The translations under genes and the position numbers were made by a program. The notes beneath the pieces are model-generated. The model saw only the letters and a program-made list of their open reading frames with translations, did not search any database and had not been told where the DNA came from. Shown piece after piece: positions 16,470-25,458 of a DNA stretch of 64,000 bases. The DNA lies in the NCBI RefSeq assembly GCF_000723165.1, contig NZ_HG322949.1:4868173-4932172 (forward strand), written 5' to 3'. This DNA comes from Janthinobacterium agaricidamnosum NBRC 102515 = DSM 9628 (GTDB lineage Bacteria; Pseudomonadota; Gammaproteobacteria; Burkholderiales; Burkholderiaceae_D). Positions within the stretch are counted from its first letter, which is position 1. Every line of letters begins with the position of its first letter.

Positions 16470-17629
16470 TGGTGATGTTTTACTGGCGGAACTTGCGTGG
16501 ATGCGGCGTCGGACGCGGTCTTGCGCGTTATATCGAGTTGAAACCTGACCTTGTAGTTTAACATGGTCAGTAACAAGACGAGCAGCGCCGCCCCGCCGTT
16601 ATGCAAAACCGCGATCGCCAGCGGCCAGTTCAGGTAAATCGTCGCGATGCCGGTGCAGGCTTGCACGGCGAGCACGATGGCGATCCAGCGCGCGGTGCGC
16701 CGCAGCGCGGCATGGCGCCACGCGCGGTAAGCCGTGTAGCCGAGGCCGAGCGCCAGGATGAAGGCGAAATTGCGGTGTACCCAGTGCACCGCCACCAGCG
16801 CCGAAAACGGCAAATAGTGGCCGGCGGCGGTCTTGCCCAGTTCGCGCCACAGGTGGAAACCATGCTCGAAATCCATGTCTGGAATGACTTTACCCTGGCA
16901 CAGCGGGAAATCGGTGCACGCCAGCGTCGCATAATTGGTGCTGACCCAGCCGCCCAGCGCGATCTGGATCAGCAACAGCACGGCCGACATCAGCGCCAGG
17001 TTGCGGATCGCGCGCATTTGCCGCGGCGGGCTGCTGGCCGACAGCAATGGCGCGATGGCGTTATCTTGCCGCCCGCCCAGCCAGGCCAGCAAGGCCAGCA
17101 GTCCCATCCCCAGCAACAAGTGCATCGTGACGATCACCGGCTGCAATTTCAGCGTCACGGTCCAGGCGCCGAACGCGCCTTGCAGGCAGATAAAGAAAAA
17201 CACCCCGGTCGGCAGCCATGGCGCGAATTCGGGACGGCGCTTTTTCAGCCAGTGCCACCAGGCCAGCCCCATCATCGCCACGGTCAGCACGCCGATCGCC
17301 ATCGCCACGTAGCGGTGTATCATTTCGATCCATGCCTTGGCCAGCGTCACCGGGCCATCCGGCATCAGCGCTTCGGCGGCGACGATATGTTCATGCGCCA
17401 GGAAGGGATTGGCCAGGCCGTAGCAACCGGGCCAGTCCGGGCAGCCGAGGCCGGAATCGGACAGGCGGGTAAAGCCGCCGAACATGATCAGGTCGAAGGT
17501 CAGGAACACCGCAACCCAGACCAGCTTGCGGTATTTGTTGGCGTCCGACGAGACCCAGACCAAGGTGAGTGGCAACAAGGCGACCAGCAAGCCGGTCAGG
17601 CCCAGCTGGGCCAATGAAGATAAATGCAT
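16466..17629 (-). CDS. ctaA: Heme A synthase (COX15/CtaA)
   Basis: Membrane monooxygenase that oxidises heme O to heme A. The 387-residue protein has eight hydrophobic helices and histidines typical of COX15 (for example [10 protein letters not shown] and [10 protein letters not shown]), plus the loop [21 protein letters not shown], a COX15 signature with the cysteine pair. It lies between the SCO-like gene and ctaB in the oxidase assembly group, six bases after the former. Confidence 0.95.
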   Translation of the reverse strand: MHLSSLAQLGLTGLLVALLPLTLVWVSSDANKYRKLVWVAVFLTFDLIMFGGFTRLSDSGLGCPDWPGCYGLANPFLAHEHIVAAEALMPDGPVTLAKAWIEMIHRYVAMAIGVLTVAMMGLAWWHWLKKRRPEFAPWLPTGVFFFICLQGAFGAWTVTLKLQPVIVTMHLLLGMGLLALLAWLGGRQDNAIAPLLSASSPPRQMRAIRNLALMSAVLLLIQIALGGWVSTNYATLACTDFPLCQGKVIPDMDFEHGFHLWRELGKTAAGHYLPFSALVAVHWVHRNFAFILALGLGYTAYRAWRHAALRRTARWIAIVLAVQACTGIATIYLNWPLAIAVLHNGGAALLVLLLTMLNYKVRFQLDITRKTASDAASTQVPPVKHHQ

Positions 17630-17635
17630 GAAAAA

Positions 17636-18256
17636 TTAACCGATCGCGGAAGCTTTAAGTAATTTGCTGATGTCTTTCTTGACCTTGCCGGGGTCGGCGT
17701 CTTTCGGGAACCGCATCATCAAATTGCCCAGCGGGTCGATCATATACAGATGGTCGGCGCTATTGCCGCCCGCCTCGACCGGCAGCCACGCCTTCAGCGA
17801 CGCGGCCGGCACGCGCAGTATATGGGTACCGTCGAATTCGCGCATGACGATGGTGTCGAGCGGCTGATCGTCGGTGACCAGCCAGACCCGTTCCAGGCGC
17901 TCCATTTCCTTGCCTTGCATCAAGCGCAGCTGCTGCATCGCGAACAATTGCTTCTTGCATGCCTGCTGGCAATCGGACGGGGCGCTCAGCAACATGATCC
18001 ATTTACCCTGGTAGGCGTCCAGGCCGGACGGCTTGCCATCCAGCGTGACGATGCCGAGCGCCGGCGGGATCGGATACTGGCGGGGATCGATCAGCGCGCC
18101 GTAATTATTGCGACCGGTAGGCTTGATCACATAATAAGTGAAATACGAGGCGACAATCGGAAAGGCGCAGACGGCGAGCACCATCAGCAGCTTCAAACGG
18201 CCGCTGTTTTGCTGTTTCGCCAGATCCTGCGGTGTTGCCGGTTTATTGAGTTCCAC
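17636..18256 (-). CDS. SCO-like thioredoxin-fold membrane protein of the oxidase cluster
   Basis: A 206-residue protein with one membrane helix (about residues 22-43) and a periplasmic domain that reads as a degenerate SCO/thioredoxin fold: LDAYQGKWIMLLSAPSDCQQACKKQ carries a CxxxC pair (Cys96, Cys100) where SCO proteins have their copper ligands, followed by VWLVTDDQPL and YMIDPLGNLMMRFPKDADPGKVKKD. It overlaps the SURF1 gene by 14 bases and precedes ctaA. Such genes are a regular part of beta-proteobacterial cox clusters; a role in copper or thiol chemistry for CuA assembly is inferred. Confidence 0.75.
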   Translation of the reverse strand: MELNKPATPQDLAKQQNSGRLKLLMVLAVCAFPIVASYFTYYVIKPTGRNNYGALIDPRQYPIPPALGIVTLDGKPSGLDAYQGKWIMLLSAPSDCQQACKKQLFAMQQLRLMQGKEMERLERVWLVTDDQPLDTIVMREFDGTHILRVPAASLKAWLPVEAGGNSADHLYMIDPLGNLMMRFPKDADPGKVKKDISKLLKASAIG

Positions 18257-18962
18257 GTCGAAATCCTGTCAAAACGAAAAATAAAAAGGCCATCACCGCC
18301 AGCGCATACCACTGGAAGGCGTAACCACGGTGTTTTTCCACGCCCAGCGACGGCGCCGGCCAGTCGCGCACCAGCAATTCGCCGGCTGGCACGGCGCCGG
18401 TTTGCTCGATGATAAACGGCTGCAGGGCCAGTCCGCTGGCCGTGCTCACTTGTCCGACATCGGCATTTTGCACGATCGCTTTCGGTGTCAAAGGCGGCGT
18501 GCTGCCGAGCTGCATCACATGACCGGCATTCAGCCGCGCCACGCCTTCAATCGTCACGGTGCCGGATGGGGTGCTGTAGTCGGGCAAATGCAAACGGTCT
18601 TGGGTATTTCTCGGCAGCCAGCCGCGTTCGACCAGCACGTGCATCGACGAGCCGCTTATTTTAAACGGCATCAGCACATAAAACCCGGCACGGCCCTGGT
18701 ACGGACGGTTATCCAGGTACAGGACCCAGTCCGGCACGAATTCGCCGGTCACGGTCACCTTGCGAAACTCCACGGCCTCCGGCGCCAGCCTGGTCGCTCC
18801 GACCTGCAGCGGCGCGGCCGCATGACCGGCGTTCAGCTTCGCTTCCAGCGCCAGTTTTTGCGCGGCGCGCCGGTCTTGCCACTGGCCCAGCGACACGCCC
18901 AGTATCACCAGCAACAGCGTGGCGATCAAGGGAATCCATCGAAAACGGAAGCGGATACGCAT
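18243..18962 (-). CDS. SURF1 family cytochrome oxidase assembly protein
   Basis: A 239-residue protein with the SURF1 layout: one helix near the N-terminus (FRWIPLIATLLLVILGVSLG), a periplasmic domain with VEFRKVTVTGEF, LYLDNRPYQGRAGFYVLMPF and VERGWLPRN, and a second helix at the C-terminus (YAFQWYALAVMAFLFFVL). SURF1 proteins assist heme A insertion into subunit I. The start is at 18962 just before the divergent small gene at 19000. Confidence 0.93.
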   Translation of the reverse strand: MRIRFRFRWIPLIATLLLVILGVSLGQWQDRRAAQKLALEAKLNAGHAAAPLQVGATRLAPEAVEFRKVTVTGEFVPDWVLYLDNRPYQGRAGFYVLMPFKISGSSMHVLVERGWLPRNTQDRLHLPDYSTPSGTVTIEGVARLNAGHVMQLGSTPPLTPKAIVQNADVGQVSTASGLALQPFIIEQTGAVPAGELLVRDWPAPSLGVEKHRGYAFQWYALAVMAFLFFVLTGFRRGTQ

Positions 18963-18999
18963 TACAATAGGCCTTCATTAAAGATAAACCTCTGCCGCC

Positions 19000-19200
19000 A
19001 TGAAAATCGTCGTCGCCATCGCTTTCATCCTGATCCTCGGCAGCCTCGGATCGGCGCTGTTCTACCTGATGCGCGACAAAGGCAAGAGCAACCGCACAGT
19101 CCAGGCGCTGGCCGTGCGGGTCGGTTTCTCGATCACCCTGTTCCTGCTGATCTTGCTGGGCTACAAGCTGGGCTACATCACCCCGACCGGCATACGCTAA
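19000..19200 (+). CDS. Twin transmembrane small protein (DUF2909)
   Basis: A 66-residue protein with two membrane helices (about residues 3-24 and 42-60) joined by a short basic loop MRDKGKSNRTVQAL. This matches the DUF2909 family found in proteobacterial oxidase clusters. It is the only gene on the plus strand within the otherwise minus-strand cox cluster, lying between ctaE and SURF1. Function unknown; position suggests a link to oxidase assembly. Confidence 0.82.
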   Translation: MKIVVAIAFILILGSLGSALFYLMRDKGKSNRTVQALAVRVGFSITLFLLILLGYKLGYITPTGIR

Positions 19201-19274
19201 TAAAAAAGCCGTACGCAGGCTGCCCCGCATACGGCTTCTCGTGGCGGGTCGCCCCGCCGCGGGTCATGCGGCCA

Positions 19275-20153
19275 TTATAACCAGTAGACGACGACGTACA
19301 GGCCCAGCCAGACCACGTCGACAAAGTGCCAGTACCAGGCCGCGCCTTCGAAGCCGAAGTGGTTGTCGGCGGTAAAGTGGCCCTTCAACACGCGGTACAG
19401 TATCACCGACAGCATGATCGCGCCCAGCGTCACGTGGAAGCCGTGGAAGCCGGTCAGCATGAAGAAGGTCGAGCCGTAGATGCCGGACGTCAGTTTCAAG
19501 TTCAGTTCGCTGTACGCGTGCATGTATTCATACACCTGGAAACCCATGAAGACCGCGCCCAGCAAGATGGTGCCGGCCAGGAACAGCGCGGTCTTGCCGC
19601 GTTGGCCCAGGCGCAGCGCGTGGTGCGAAATGGTCAGCGTCACGCCGGACAGCAGCAGCAAGGCGGTATTGATGGTGGGAATCGGGAATGGTCCCATGGT
19701 ATTGAATTCCTGCACCGTCCCGGCCGGGCCGGCATTGCCCCAATGTGCCGAAAAATCGGGCCAGATGACTTTGTGGTCCAGGTCGCCCAACCATGGCATC
19801 GAAATGCTGCGCGCATAAAACAGGGCGCCAAAGAATGCGCCGAAGAACATGACTTCCGAAAAGATGAACCAGCTCATCGCCCAGCGGTAGGAATAATCGA
19901 TGCGCTGGCTGTACAAGCCTTTTTCGGATTCGCCGATGGCGTCGCCAAACCAGAAATACAGCACCGCCAGAATGCCGGCCAGGCCGATGAAGTTGACGTA
20001 CGGCCCCCACGCAATGTCGTTGACCCAGGCCGACGCGCCTATCATCGTCAATAGCAGCGTCAGTCCGCCCAGCATCGGCCAGCGCGATGGTCCAGGCACG
20101 AAGTAATACGGTGCGGCAGGATTTATTACACTCGTTACACTCGTTGCACTCAT
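19275..20153 (-). CDS. ctaE: Cytochrome c oxidase subunit III
   Basis: Structural subunit III of the heme-copper oxidase. A 292-residue protein with seven membrane helices and the subunit III marks WPMLGGLTLLLTMIG, FSEVMFFGAFFGALFYARS and ETxNT/GFHGFHVTLGAIML. Three consecutive ATG codons open the gene; GAGGAG abuts the first, so the third (MSATSV, 20153) has the best spacing and is used here. Encoded downstream of ctaG and a DUF2970 gene. Confidence 0.94.
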   Translation of the reverse strand: MSATSVTSVINPAAPYYFVPGPSRWPMLGGLTLLLTMIGASAWVNDIAWGPYVNFIGLAGILAVLYFWFGDAIGESEKGLYSQRIDYSYRWAMSWFIFSEVMFFGAFFGALFYARSISMPWLGDLDHKVIWPDFSAHWGNAGPAGTVQEFNTMGPFPIPTINTALLLLSGVTLTISHHALRLGQRGKTALFLAGTILLGAVFMGFQVYEYMHAYSELNLKLTSGIYGSTFFMLTGFHGFHVTLGAIMLSVILYRVLKGHFTADNHFGFEGAAWYWHFVDVVWLGLYVVVYWL

Positions 20154-20190
20154 CATCATCTCCTCAAACTTATTCGGTGAATTGTTTCTA

Positions 20191-20403
20191 TTATTTTAAT
20201 ACGACGAATTGAACGATCGATATCAAGATGCCGATCAGGCAAGCCACTGCCAGGAAACCGGCGATGACGATATGCACCGGATTGATTTTCACCCCGTCCA
20301 TCTCGAAATCGCTCTTGCGGCGCAAGCCGGTGAACGACCAGATTACCGCCTTCAGGGAATATAAAAACGACGCGCGTTTCGGTGCGTTTTTCGATGCGCT
20401 CAT
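20191..20403 (-). CDS. Small membrane protein DUF2970
   Basis: A 70-residue protein with a basic, soluble first half (KAVIWSFTGLRRKSDFEMD) and one C-terminal membrane helix (HIVIAGFLAVACLIGILISIVQFVVL). This is the DUF2970 family, commonly encoded between ctaG and ctaE in beta-proteobacteria. Role in the oxidase is unproven. Confidence 0.85.
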   Translation of the reverse strand: MSASKNAPKRASFLYSLKAVIWSFTGLRRKSDFEMDGVKINPVHIVIAGFLAVACLIGILISIVQFVVLK

Positions 20404-20417
20404 GCTGTTTTCCTTGT

Positions 20418-20975
20418 TTATCTGGCCGCCTGGCTGAGCCCGGCGATTTCAAAGAAGGTGTACGACAAGGTAATGGTCTTCACTTCCTTCGGCAGCGCCG
20501 GATCGATGAAGAACACCACCGGCATTTGCCGCGCCTCGTTCGGTTTCAAGGTTTGCTGCTTGAAGCAAAAACATTCGATCTTCTTGAAATGCGGCGTCGC
20601 GCTCTGCGGCGCGTAACTCGGAATCGCTTGCGCCTGCACCGTGCGCGGCTGGGTGTTGACCACTTCATACAGCACCGTGGCCAGTTCGCCCGGATGCACC
20701 GTCATGCTGGACACCACTGGACGGAAGCGCCACGGCCCTTGCGCATTGCCATCGAATTCGATGGTGATGCTGCGGGTCTTGTCGACTTGCGTATTCTTGT
20801 CGTATTCGACCGTGCCATCCTTCTGGGTCAGCACGTTGATCCCCATCACTTCGCAAATCTGCCTGTAGACCGGGATCAAGGCATAACCGAAACCGAACAT
20901 CAGGATCGCGATGACGATCAATTTGCCCAGCATTTTGCGGTTCAGGCCGCGTACCGTACCTGGTTCCTCGCTCAT
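20418..20975 (-). CDS. ctaG: Cytochrome c oxidase assembly protein CtaG (COX11)
   Basis: Copper chaperone that inserts CuB into subunit I. The 185-residue protein has one N-terminal helix (LIVIAILMFGFGYALIPVY), the periplasmic immunoglobulin-like COX11 domain, and the copper-binding signature KIECFCFKQQTL with the CFCF pair, then MPVVFFIDP and TLSYTFFEI. It sits one base after the stop of the 35-residue peptide gene. Confidence 0.95.
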   Translation of the reverse strand: MSEEPGTVRGLNRKMLGKLIVIAILMFGFGYALIPVYRQICEVMGINVLTQKDGTVEYDKNTQVDKTRSITIEFDGNAQGPWRFRPVVSSMTVHPGELATVLYEVVNTQPRTVQAQAIPSYAPQSATPHFKKIECFCFKQQTLKPNEARQMPVVFFIDPALPKEVKTITLSYTFFEIAGLSQAAR

Positions 20976-20976
20976 G

Positions 20977-21084
20977 TCAGCTCAGCCAGATGCGTTTGAC
21001 AAACACGGAAATAAAAAACAGCAGTGCGATCGATCCAAGTATCAGGCCGGTCTTCAGGTTGTTCGGTTTTTTCGGGGCGGACAT
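20977..21084 (-). CDS. Cytochrome oxidase small assembly protein (35 residues)
   Basis: A very short gene between ctaD and ctaG. Translation gives MSAPKKPNNLKTGLILGSIA and then LLFFISVFVKRIWLS: a basic N-terminus and one membrane helix. The reading frame ends one base before the ctaG start, indicating coupling. Beta-proteobacterial cox clusters carry such a peptide at exactly this place. It is easily missed because of its length. Confidence 0.8.
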   Translation of the reverse strand: MSAPKKPNNLKTGLILGSIALLFFISVFVKRIWLS

Positions 21085-21156
21085 ATCAGCGGCTTATTCC
21101 ATCAAGACGGGCAGCACGGGCCGGACAACGATCCGGCCCGTGCCTGCAAGGCAGCG

Positions 21157-22752
21157 TTATTTCACTGTCGGCGGTGTTTCAAACGTGTGGAACGGCGCCG
21201 GGCTAGGCACGGTCCATTCCAGGCCTTCCGCGCCATCCCACGGTTTGTCGGCTGCTTTCTGGCCGCCGCGGATGGTCGGGAACACGACGAAGAACAGGAA
21301 GTACACCTGCATCAGGCCAAAACCGAAGGCGCCGATGGTGGCCACCATGTTGAAGTCGGTAAATTGCGCCGGGTAATCGGCGTAACGGCGCGGCATGCCG
21401 GCCAGGCCCAGGAAGTGCATCGGGAAGAAGGTGATGTTGAACGTGATCAGCGACAGCCAGAAATGGATCTTGCCGCGCGTTTCGTTGTACATGTGGCCAG
21501 TCCATTTCGGGCTCCAGTAGTAGAAGCCGGCGAACAGCGCAAACAGCGAGCCGGCCACCAGCACGTAATGGAAGTGGGCCACCACATAATACGTATCCTG
21601 CAACTGGATGTCGATCGGCGTCACCGCCAGGATCAGGCCGGTGAAACCGCCCATCGTGAACACGAAGATGAAGCCGACCGAGAACAGCATCGGGGTTTCA
21701 AAGCTCATCGAGCCTTTCCACATGGTGGCGATCCAGTTGAACACCTTGACGCCGGTCGGCACCGCGATCAGCATGGTGGCGTACATGAAGAACAACTGGC
21801 TGGTCACCGGCATGCCGGTGGTGAACATGTGATGGGCCCAGACGATGAACGACAGGATCGCGATCGACGCGGTGGCGTACACCATCGACGCATAGCCGAA
21901 CAGCGGCTTGCGGGCGAACGCCGGCAGGATTTGCGAGACGATGCCGAAGGCCGGCAAGATCATGATGTAGACCTCGGGATGGCCGAAGAACCAGAAGATG
22001 TGCTGGTACATGACCGGATCGCCGCCGCCGGCCGCGTTAAAGAACGAGGTGCCGAAATGGCGGTCGGTCAGCGTCATCGTGATGGCGCCGGCCAGCACCG
22101 GCATCACGGCGATCAGCAGATAGGCGGTGATCAGCCAGGTCCAGCAGAACATCGGCATTTTCATCAGGGTCATGCCGGGCGCGCGCATGTTCAGGATGGT
22201 GACGATGATGTTGATCGAGCCCATGATCGACGACGCGCCCATCAAATGCATCGCGAAAATCGCCATGTCCATGCCGGGTCCCATCTGGGTCGACAGCGGC
22301 GCGTACAGCGTCCAGCCGGCGGCGGTCGCGCCGCCAGGCACCAGGAACGAGGTGGCCAGCAGCAGCGCGGCCGGCGGCAACAGCCAGAACGAGAAGTTGT
22401 TCATGCGCGCAAACGCCATGTCGGACGCGCCCACTTGCAGCGGGATCATCCAGTTGGCGTAGCCGACGAAGGCCGGCATGATGGCGCCGAACACCATCAC
22501 CAGGCCGTGCATGGTGGTCAACTGGTTGAAGAATTCAGGCTGGAAAAATTGCAGGCCCGGATGAAACAGTTCCGAACGTATCATCAGCGCCAGCACGCCG
22601 CCGGACAGCAGCATGATGAAGGAGAACCACAGGTACAGCGTGCCGATATCCTTGTGGTTGGTCGCAAACAGCCAGCGGCGCAGGCCGGTCGGATGGTCGT
22701 GGGCGTGATCGTGGCTATGGTCGTGACCGTGATCGATAATGCTTGTGCTCAT
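21157..22752 (-). CDS. ctaD: Cytochrome c oxidase subunit I
   Basis: Catalytic heme-copper subunit that reduces oxygen at the heme a3-CuB centre. A 531-residue, 12-helix protein with [14 protein letters not shown] (CuB histidine and its linked tyrosine), the histidine pair in [10 protein letters not shown], and VAHFHYVL near the heme ligands; the residues for an A-type oxidase are present. Encoded 13 bases after ctaC. A His/Asp-rich N-terminus ([13 protein letters not shown]) is unusual and could bind metal. Confidence 0.97.
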   Translation of the reverse strand: MSTSIIDHGHDHSHDHAHDHPTGLRRWLFATNHKDIGTLYLWFSFIMLLSGGVLALMIRSELFHPGLQFFQPEFFNQLTTMHGLVMVFGAIMPAFVGYANWMIPLQVGASDMAFARMNNFSFWLLPPAALLLATSFLVPGGATAAGWTLYAPLSTQMGPGMDMAIFAMHLMGASSIMGSINIIVTILNMRAPGMTLMKMPMFCWTWLITAYLLIAVMPVLAGAITMTLTDRHFGTSFFNAAGGGDPVMYQHIFWFFGHPEVYIMILPAFGIVSQILPAFARKPLFGYASMVYATASIAILSFIVWAHHMFTTGMPVTSQLFFMYATMLIAVPTGVKVFNWIATMWKGSMSFETPMLFSVGFIFVFTMGGFTGLILAVTPIDIQLQDTYYVVAHFHYVLVAGSLFALFAGFYYWSPKWTGHMYNETRGKIHFWLSLITFNITFFPMHFLGLAGMPRRYADYPAQFTDFNMVATIGAFGFGLMQVYFLFFVVFPTIRGGQKAADKPWDGAEGLEWTVPSPAPFHTFETPPTVK

Positions 22753-22765
22753 GTGCGGCTCCTAA

Positions 22766-23974
22766 TTACTTGCGTGCAGCCAGGACTTCGGCTGGTTGAA
22801 CGATGTTTTCGTCAGCTTTGTTCGACCAGTTATTACGGGTATAAGTGATCACCGCCGCAATTTCCGTATCCGACAACTGCTTCCATGCTGGCATTTCCCC
22901 TGGGAATGCACCGCTCTTCTGTCCGTTCAGCAAGACATGAATTTGTTCCGCCTTCGGACCGTTCACCACTTTCGAGCCATCCAGCGGCGCGAACGCGCCC
23001 GGCACGCCTTTGCCGTTGGCCTGATGGCATACGATACAGTTAGTAGTGTAGACTTTTTCGCCCCGGGTTTTCAGTTCATCGATGGTCCAGGTCTTGTTCG
23101 GATCATCGGCCAGCGCCGCCATTTCTTTTTTCTTGCCGTCGACCCAGGCCTTGTAGTCGTCTTCGGACACCACTTTGACGACGATCGGCATGAATGCATG
23201 CTCTTTACCGCACAATTCGGCGCAATTACCGCGGAACGTGCCGATATGGTCGGCCTTGAACCAGGTGTCGCGCACGAAGCCCGGAATCGCATCCTGCTTG
23301 ACGCCGAAGGCCGGTACCGACCAGGCGTGGATCACGTCGTTGGCGGTCAGCACCATGCGGATTTTCTTGTTGACCGGCACCACGACTTCATTATCGACTT
23401 CGATCAGATAATGTTCGCCGCGTGCTTCGGTCGCCGGCGCGCCCGGCGCGCCCACTTGCGAGCGCGGGGTCGACAGGTTGGACAGGAAGGCAATCCCTTC
23501 GCCCTCGCCTTTCAGGTAATCGTAGCCCCATTTCCATTGCATGCCGGTGGCCTTGATGGTGATGTCGGCGTTGGACGTGTCTTTCATGCCGACCACGGTG
23601 CGGGTGGCCGGCAACGCCATGCCGATAACGATCAGGAACGGCACCACGGTCCACGCGATTTCAACGGTGGTGCTTTCGTGGAAAGTGGCCGGTTTATGGC
23701 CGAGGGATTTGCGGTGCTTGAAAATCGAATAAAACATCACGCCAAAGACGGCCACGAAGATCACCAGGCAGATAATCATCATCCAGGTGTGCAAATCGTA
23801 GATCTCATGGGCGATTTGCGTGGCTGGCGCCTGCAGATTCAGTTCCAGCGGAATCGGGCCGCCAGTGCCGGGATACGCGCCCGGCGCCGCCGGAGCCGCC
23901 GCCCAGGCCGAGATGCCGGTCGCTGTCAATAACAGCCCGAGCATCGACGATTGAAGTCGCTTTGCTTGTTTCAT
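22766..23974 (-). CDS. ctaC: Cytochrome c oxidase subunit II with fused cytochrome c
   Basis: Electron-entry subunit. The 402-residue product starts MKQAKRLQSS (GGGGAA site; a longer frame exists but lacks support), with a signal sequence, two membrane helices (about 62-84 and 106-125), and a CuA domain with ligands H217, C251, C255, H259 and M262 (CAELCGKEHAFM). It continues into a C-terminal cytochrome c domain with heme motif CIVCH at 313-317 and a likely Met ligand around 361. The fusion makes this a caa3-like oxidase. It is the first gene of the structural cluster. Confidence 0.96.
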   Translation of the reverse strand: MKQAKRLQSSMLGLLLTATGISAWAAAPAAPGAYPGTGGPIPLELNLQAPATQIAHEIYDLHTWMMIICLVIFVAVFGVMFYSIFKHRKSLGHKPATFHESTTVEIAWTVVPFLIVIGMALPATRTVVGMKDTSNADITIKATGMQWKWGYDYLKGEGEGIAFLSNLSTPRSQVGAPGAPATEARGEHYLIEVDNEVVVPVNKKIRMVLTANDVIHAWSVPAFGVKQDAIPGFVRDTWFKADHIGTFRGNCAELCGKEHAFMPIVVKVVSEDDYKAWVDGKKKEMAALADDPNKTWTIDELKTRGEKVYTTNCIVCHQANGKGVPGAFAPLDGSKVVNGPKAEQIHVLLNGQKSGAFPGEMPAWKQLSDTEIAAVITYTRNNWSNKADENIVQPAEVLAARK

Positions 23975-24475
23975 GTTTTCCCCAACCACCCAAAATAAGA
24001 ATATTTTTAAACGGAGTCCTCTCCGCTGATACCGGAAACCGGACCGCCGTCGCTCCTCCACCAACCGCGCCGCGGCCCTTCCGGCCATCTTGCGCTAACA
24101 CCCGCAGGCCCCATGCCAGCCCCTGTGTGTATCGACCGCACAAAGACATGGCTGGAACCCTGGACTTCTCCACCGCCGAACAAAACTCGGTAATGAATGA
24201 CTAATGACGACTCAATTCGGACGACTCAATTCGAACGGCTAAACTCGGACGGTACTCGGAAGATTACCGGGCGCTGTGATTAACGCCTTGTTTTTATTTG
24301 ATTTTTCAGATTATCAAAGCCAACTGCAAGCTGGCAAAATTAGTCAACGATTATAATCAAGAATACACTTAAGCATCAAGGATTAATGTTCTTTACGCAA
24401 CCGTGCTCACCTGTTGATCGCTTTGACAACGCTGGCGCAAGATGCAATTAAAACACTTGCGCTTTTTTGAAAGGC
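23975..24475. other. Intergenic region upstream of ctaC
   Basis: Five hundred bases between the ctaC start and the bioC stop, both on the minus strand. It becomes AT-rich from about 24280 and holds a candidate ctaC promoter at 24310-24337. A stem GCGCAAG/CTTGCGC at 24435-24462 followed by six T reads as a plus-strand terminator, but no plus-strand gene precedes it. No coding region is convincing. Confidence 0.5.
24310..24337 (-). promoter_or_regulatory. Candidate promoter of the ctaC operon
   Basis: Read on the minus strand: TTGCCA, 16 bases, GATAAT, in an AT-rich stretch about 340 bases before the ctaC start. This is a reasonable sigma-70 match, but the long leader makes it uncertain. Confidence 0.35.
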
Positions 24476-25372
24476 TTATTTCGACTTGCGCGGCAAATCG
24501 AAACGAATGATCGCCGCGCCATCTTTCGTGACCCGGGGAGCGGGACGGAAGGCATGGCCGTAAATGATTTCAAAGGTCAATCCCAGCTTGCCGTCGGTCC
24601 GGCGCAACGCTTCCAGCGCCTGCAGCATGCGGTCCCATGCGGCCTTGCCCATCAGGCCGCGGCGCCGCGTGGACAGCGGGTTGCCGCCCCAGGCGCGTAC
24701 GTCGGCCAGCAAGGCGGACGTTGTGTCATACGTGACAGTAATGATTTCCATGTCCAGCACCGGCGTCGAAAAACCGGTCTCGACCAGCATATCGCCGAAA
24801 TCATGCATATCGACAAAAGGTAATGCATGCGGCGCCAGGTCGGCCTCGGCGAACGCGGCGCGAATTTCCTTGAAGGTATCCGGCCCAAAACACGAAAACA
24901 TTAATAAACCGTCGAGCCGCAATACCCGGCGCCATTCGGCGAATACCCGATCCGGCTGGGCATGCCAATGCAGCGCCAGATTAGACCAGATTAAATCGAC
25001 GCTGTTTGGTCCAAAAGGCAAATCGCCCAAATCGCCGCACAATAAATCGACGCCCGATTTTGCTGGTAATAATTTACTTAGAAACTGATTCAAACTCGCC
25101 ATTTTCGATACCGGCGCCCGCGCCGCGCGCACCATTTCTTCCGAGGCATCGAGACCGATCACCTGGGCCGCCGGATAATCCTTTTGCAGCAGGGCCAGGT
25201 CCGGTCCCGGGCCGCAGCCGGCATCCAGCACCCGGCGCGGCACGATCTTGACCAGTTCCAGCCGGTCATGCATGCGCGAAGACACTTCGCGGCGCAGGAA
25301 ATCGGAAGGGGCGATACGCACAGGACGTGAAAATAATTCACGCACTTGCACCACATCAATCGGCGCGCTCAT
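24476..25372 (-). CDS. bioC: Malonyl-ACP O-methyltransferase BioC-like
   Basis: SAM-dependent methyltransferase of 298 residues with the class I core: VLDAGCGPGPDLALL (SAM loop), VIGLDASEEMVRAA, DLLCGDLGDLPFGPNSVDLIWSNLALHW. The N-terminal VRELFSRPVRIAPSDFLRREVSSRM resembles BioC, which methylates malonyl-ACP to start pimelate synthesis for biotin. The start MSAPIDVVQV is chosen by family length; the frame stays open for about 80 codons upstream without likely coding. It is divergent from comF. Confidence 0.8.
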   Translation of the reverse strand: MSAPIDVVQVRELFSRPVRIAPSDFLRREVSSRMHDRLELVKIVPRRVLDAGCGPGPDLALLQKDYPAAQVIGLDASEEMVRAARAPVSKMASLNQFLSKLLPAKSGVDLLCGDLGDLPFGPNSVDLIWSNLALHWHAQPDRVFAEWRRVLRLDGLLMFSCFGPDTFKEIRAAFAEADLAPHALPFVDMHDFGDMLVETGFSTPVLDMEIITVTYDTTSALLADVRAWGGNPLSTRRRGLMGKAAWDRMLQALEALRRTDGKLGLTFEIIYGHAFRPAPRVTKDGAAIIRFDLPRKSK

Positions 25373-25458
25373 TTTTGGCGGACTTGGGGGAACTGGCATG
25401 GCTGAATCGGATGAAGGTGAGATAATGCCGGCAGTGTACATGGAACAAGGCAAAAGCG

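Noticed and set aside
20911..22848. Open frame of 645 codons on the plus strand across ctaG and ctaD
   Set aside because: It is antisense to well-supported oxidase genes; the product is a low-complexity His/Gln/Arg-rich translation typical of the reverse frame of high-GC membrane genes.
24435..24468. Stem GCGCAAG/CTTGCGC followed by T6 read as a plus-strand terminator
   Set aside because: No plus-strand gene precedes it; on the minus strand, where bioC ends, no T-run follows. Probably fortuitous.
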